Positions 14,141 to 15,084 of a stretch of DNA of 15,084 nt are shown in pieces. Within the stretch, counting starts at the first letter, position 1. Every line of letters starts with the position of its first letter. Location: contig JALVMZ010000239.1 of NCBI GenBank assembly GCA_027032655.1, positions 1-15,084 of the forward strand, written 5' to 3'. The notes below the pieces were generated by a model. It had not been told where the DNA came from. It searched no databases and was given only the letters and a program-made list of their open reading frames with translations. Both the position numbers and the translations under genes were made by a program. The DNA is from Desulfobacteraceae bacterium. GTDB taxonomy: Bacteria > Desulfobacterota > DSM-4660 > Desulfatiglandales > JALVMZ01.

Positions 14141-15084
14141 TTATTTATACTTTTTAGGGTCAATATTGTATTTTTTGACCTTGTAACCGAAGATTCTTTC
14201 TGTTGTTTTTAGCTGTTTTGCTGCCTTTCTGATGTTTCCCCTTGTGCTCTTCAAGGCATCGATGAGCAGATCCATTTCAAAACGCTCAACTGCCTCCTTT
14301 AATGATTGCTCCTGATAAGTGCCTGTGTCTTTGGCAGTTTGAAGAGTAGGGGGAAGATGATAACTATGAATCACCTTTCCTTCGCAGAGAAGAACAGCTC
14401 TTTCTATACAGTTTTCAAGTTCTCTTACATTACCAGGCCAGTGGTATTGCATCAAGGCATCTATTGCCGGAGTGGAAATTCTTCTTATCTCCTTTCCATA
14501 TTCCTTTGAATATTTCTCCAGAAAGTAATCTGCCAAAAGCAGAATATCTGCTTCCCTTTCCCTAAGAGGTGGAAGATATATGGGATATACATTAAGTCTG
14601 TAAAACAGGTCTTCCCTGAACTCCCCTCTTTCAACTGCTTCGGCCAGATCCTTATTGGTTGCTGCTATGAGTCTTATATTTACCTTTCTTGTCTTTGTAT
14701 CACCAAGCCTTTCCACTTCTTTTTCCTGGAGCACCCTTAAAAGTTTGCCCTGTGCCTCTGGGGCTAAGGAGCCAATCTCATCCAGAAAGATGGTTCCTCC
14801 ATTGGCGAGCTCAAATTTGCCTTCCTTGGATTTTATAGCCCCGGTAAATGCCCCCTTTTCATATCCAAACAGTTCAGCTTCTACGAGGTTAGCAGGGAGT
14901 GCCGCGCAATTTACTTTTATTAAAGGCTTATCAGCCCTTAGGCTATTATAGTGAATTGCATTGGCCACGAGCTCTTTTCCTGTTCCACTCTCTCCGAGGA
15001 GTAAAACATTTGCGTTGCTCTTTGCCACCTGTGTTATAAGATGAAAGACTTCCTGCATTTTCCTGCTATTGCCAATAATGTTTT
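14141..15084 (-). CDS. Sigma-54-dependent transcriptional activator (NtrC/NifA family), N-terminus outside window
   Basis: The frame stays open to the right window edge (upstream residues IIGNSRK precede the first internal Met at 15058), so the sensory N-terminal domain is not visible. What remains is a complete AAA+ sigma-54 activation domain followed by a Fis-type helix-turn-helix. Counting from that Met, Walker A is GESGTGKE (22-29), the sigma-54-contacting loop GAFTGA is at 69-74, and Walker B FLDEIG at 91-96. The FREDLFYRLNV and WPGNVRELEN (sensor II) blocks follow. The end, RGNIRKAAKQLKTTERIFGYKVKKY, is the DNA-binding domain. Its position beside amt-glnB and their sigma-54 promoter suggests nitrogen control. 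Whether it carries a receiver (NtrC), GAF (NifA) or other sensor cannot be seen. Confidence 0.93.
   Translation of the reverse strand, partial: NIIGNSRKMQEVFHLITQVAKSNANVLLLGESGTGKELVANAIHYNSLRADKPLIKVNCAALPANLVEAELFGYEKGAFTGAIKSKEGKFELANGGTIFLDEIGSLAPEAQGKLLRVLQEKEVERLGDTKTRKVNIRLIAATNKDLAEAVERGEFREDLFYRLNVYPIYLPPLREREADILLLADYFLEKYSKEYGKEIRRISTPAIDALMQYHWPGNVRELENCIERAVLLCEGKVIHSYHLPPTLQTAKDTGTYQEQSLKEAVERFEMDLLIDALKSTRGNIRKAAKQLKTTERIFGYKVKKYNIDPKKYK

Noticed and set aside
1..15084. CRISPR arrays, tRNAs, insertion sequences, phage or defence genes
   Set aside because: Almost all of the window is accounted for by conserved metabolic genes. The gaps are short and contain no repeat array, cloverleaf or transposase.

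Overview
The window is a stretch of core energy metabolism from an anaerobic bacterium that respires sulfate or another oxidised sulfur compound. The decisive marker is a complete dsrMKJOP set, the menaquinone-linked transmembrane electron-transfer complex of the dissimilatory sulfite reductase pathway. The set stands alone and is headed by a small RsbRD_N-type gene, without the dsrEFH/L genes that accompany it in sulfur oxidisers. That arrangement, the single-chain class I (oxygen-sensitive) fumarase and the slightly AT-rich DNA suggest a Desulfobacterota-like or Nitrospirota-like sulfate reducer. The sequence alone does not settle the phylum.

Region 1 (1-6172, + strand) is a tightly packed C4-dicarboxylate operon: the 3' end of a biotin-dependent carboxyltransferase subunit, then mdh, fum, sdhC, sdhA and sdhB. 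Intergenic gaps run from 32 bases down to a 1-base overlap. Together the genes carry carbon between oxaloacetate, malate, fumarate and succinate, exchanging electrons with NAD(H) at malate dehydrogenase and with menaquinone at a type B diheme succinate dehydrogenase/fumarate reductase. The arm could run oxidatively (acetate or propionate oxidation) or reductively.

Region 2 (6173-11908, + strand) starts with a near-consensus sigma-70 promoter (TTGACA, 17-base spacer, TATATT) and continues with an RsbRD_N-domain gene and dsrM, dsrK, dsrJ, dsrO and dsrP. DsrM (diheme b) and DsrP (NrfD-like) sit in the membrane, DsrJ (triheme c) and DsrO (Tat-exported Fe-S protein) face the periplasm, and DsrK (HdrD-like) faces the cytoplasm, where it is thought to reduce the DsrC trisulfide.

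Region 3 (11909-12350) is a single-gene unit for a very acidic 2[4Fe-4S] ferredoxin. It has its own extended -10 promoter, a structured leader and a clear intrinsic terminator.

Region 4 (12351-15084) is a nitrogen module. A well-formed sigma-54 promoter precedes amt and glnB (PII). A sigma-54 activator of the NtrC/NifA type converges on them from the other strand, is cut by the right window edge, and is a plausible regulator of that promoter.

No tRNA, rRNA, CRISPR array, insertion sequence or phage gene was seen, and no intergenic gap exceeds 300 bases. I see no clearly undescribed multi-gene system. The points most worth following are the histidine-free RsbRD_N protein heading the dsr operon, the promoter architecture of dsr and amt, the ferredoxin leader, and a few departures from usual cofactor-ligand patterns.
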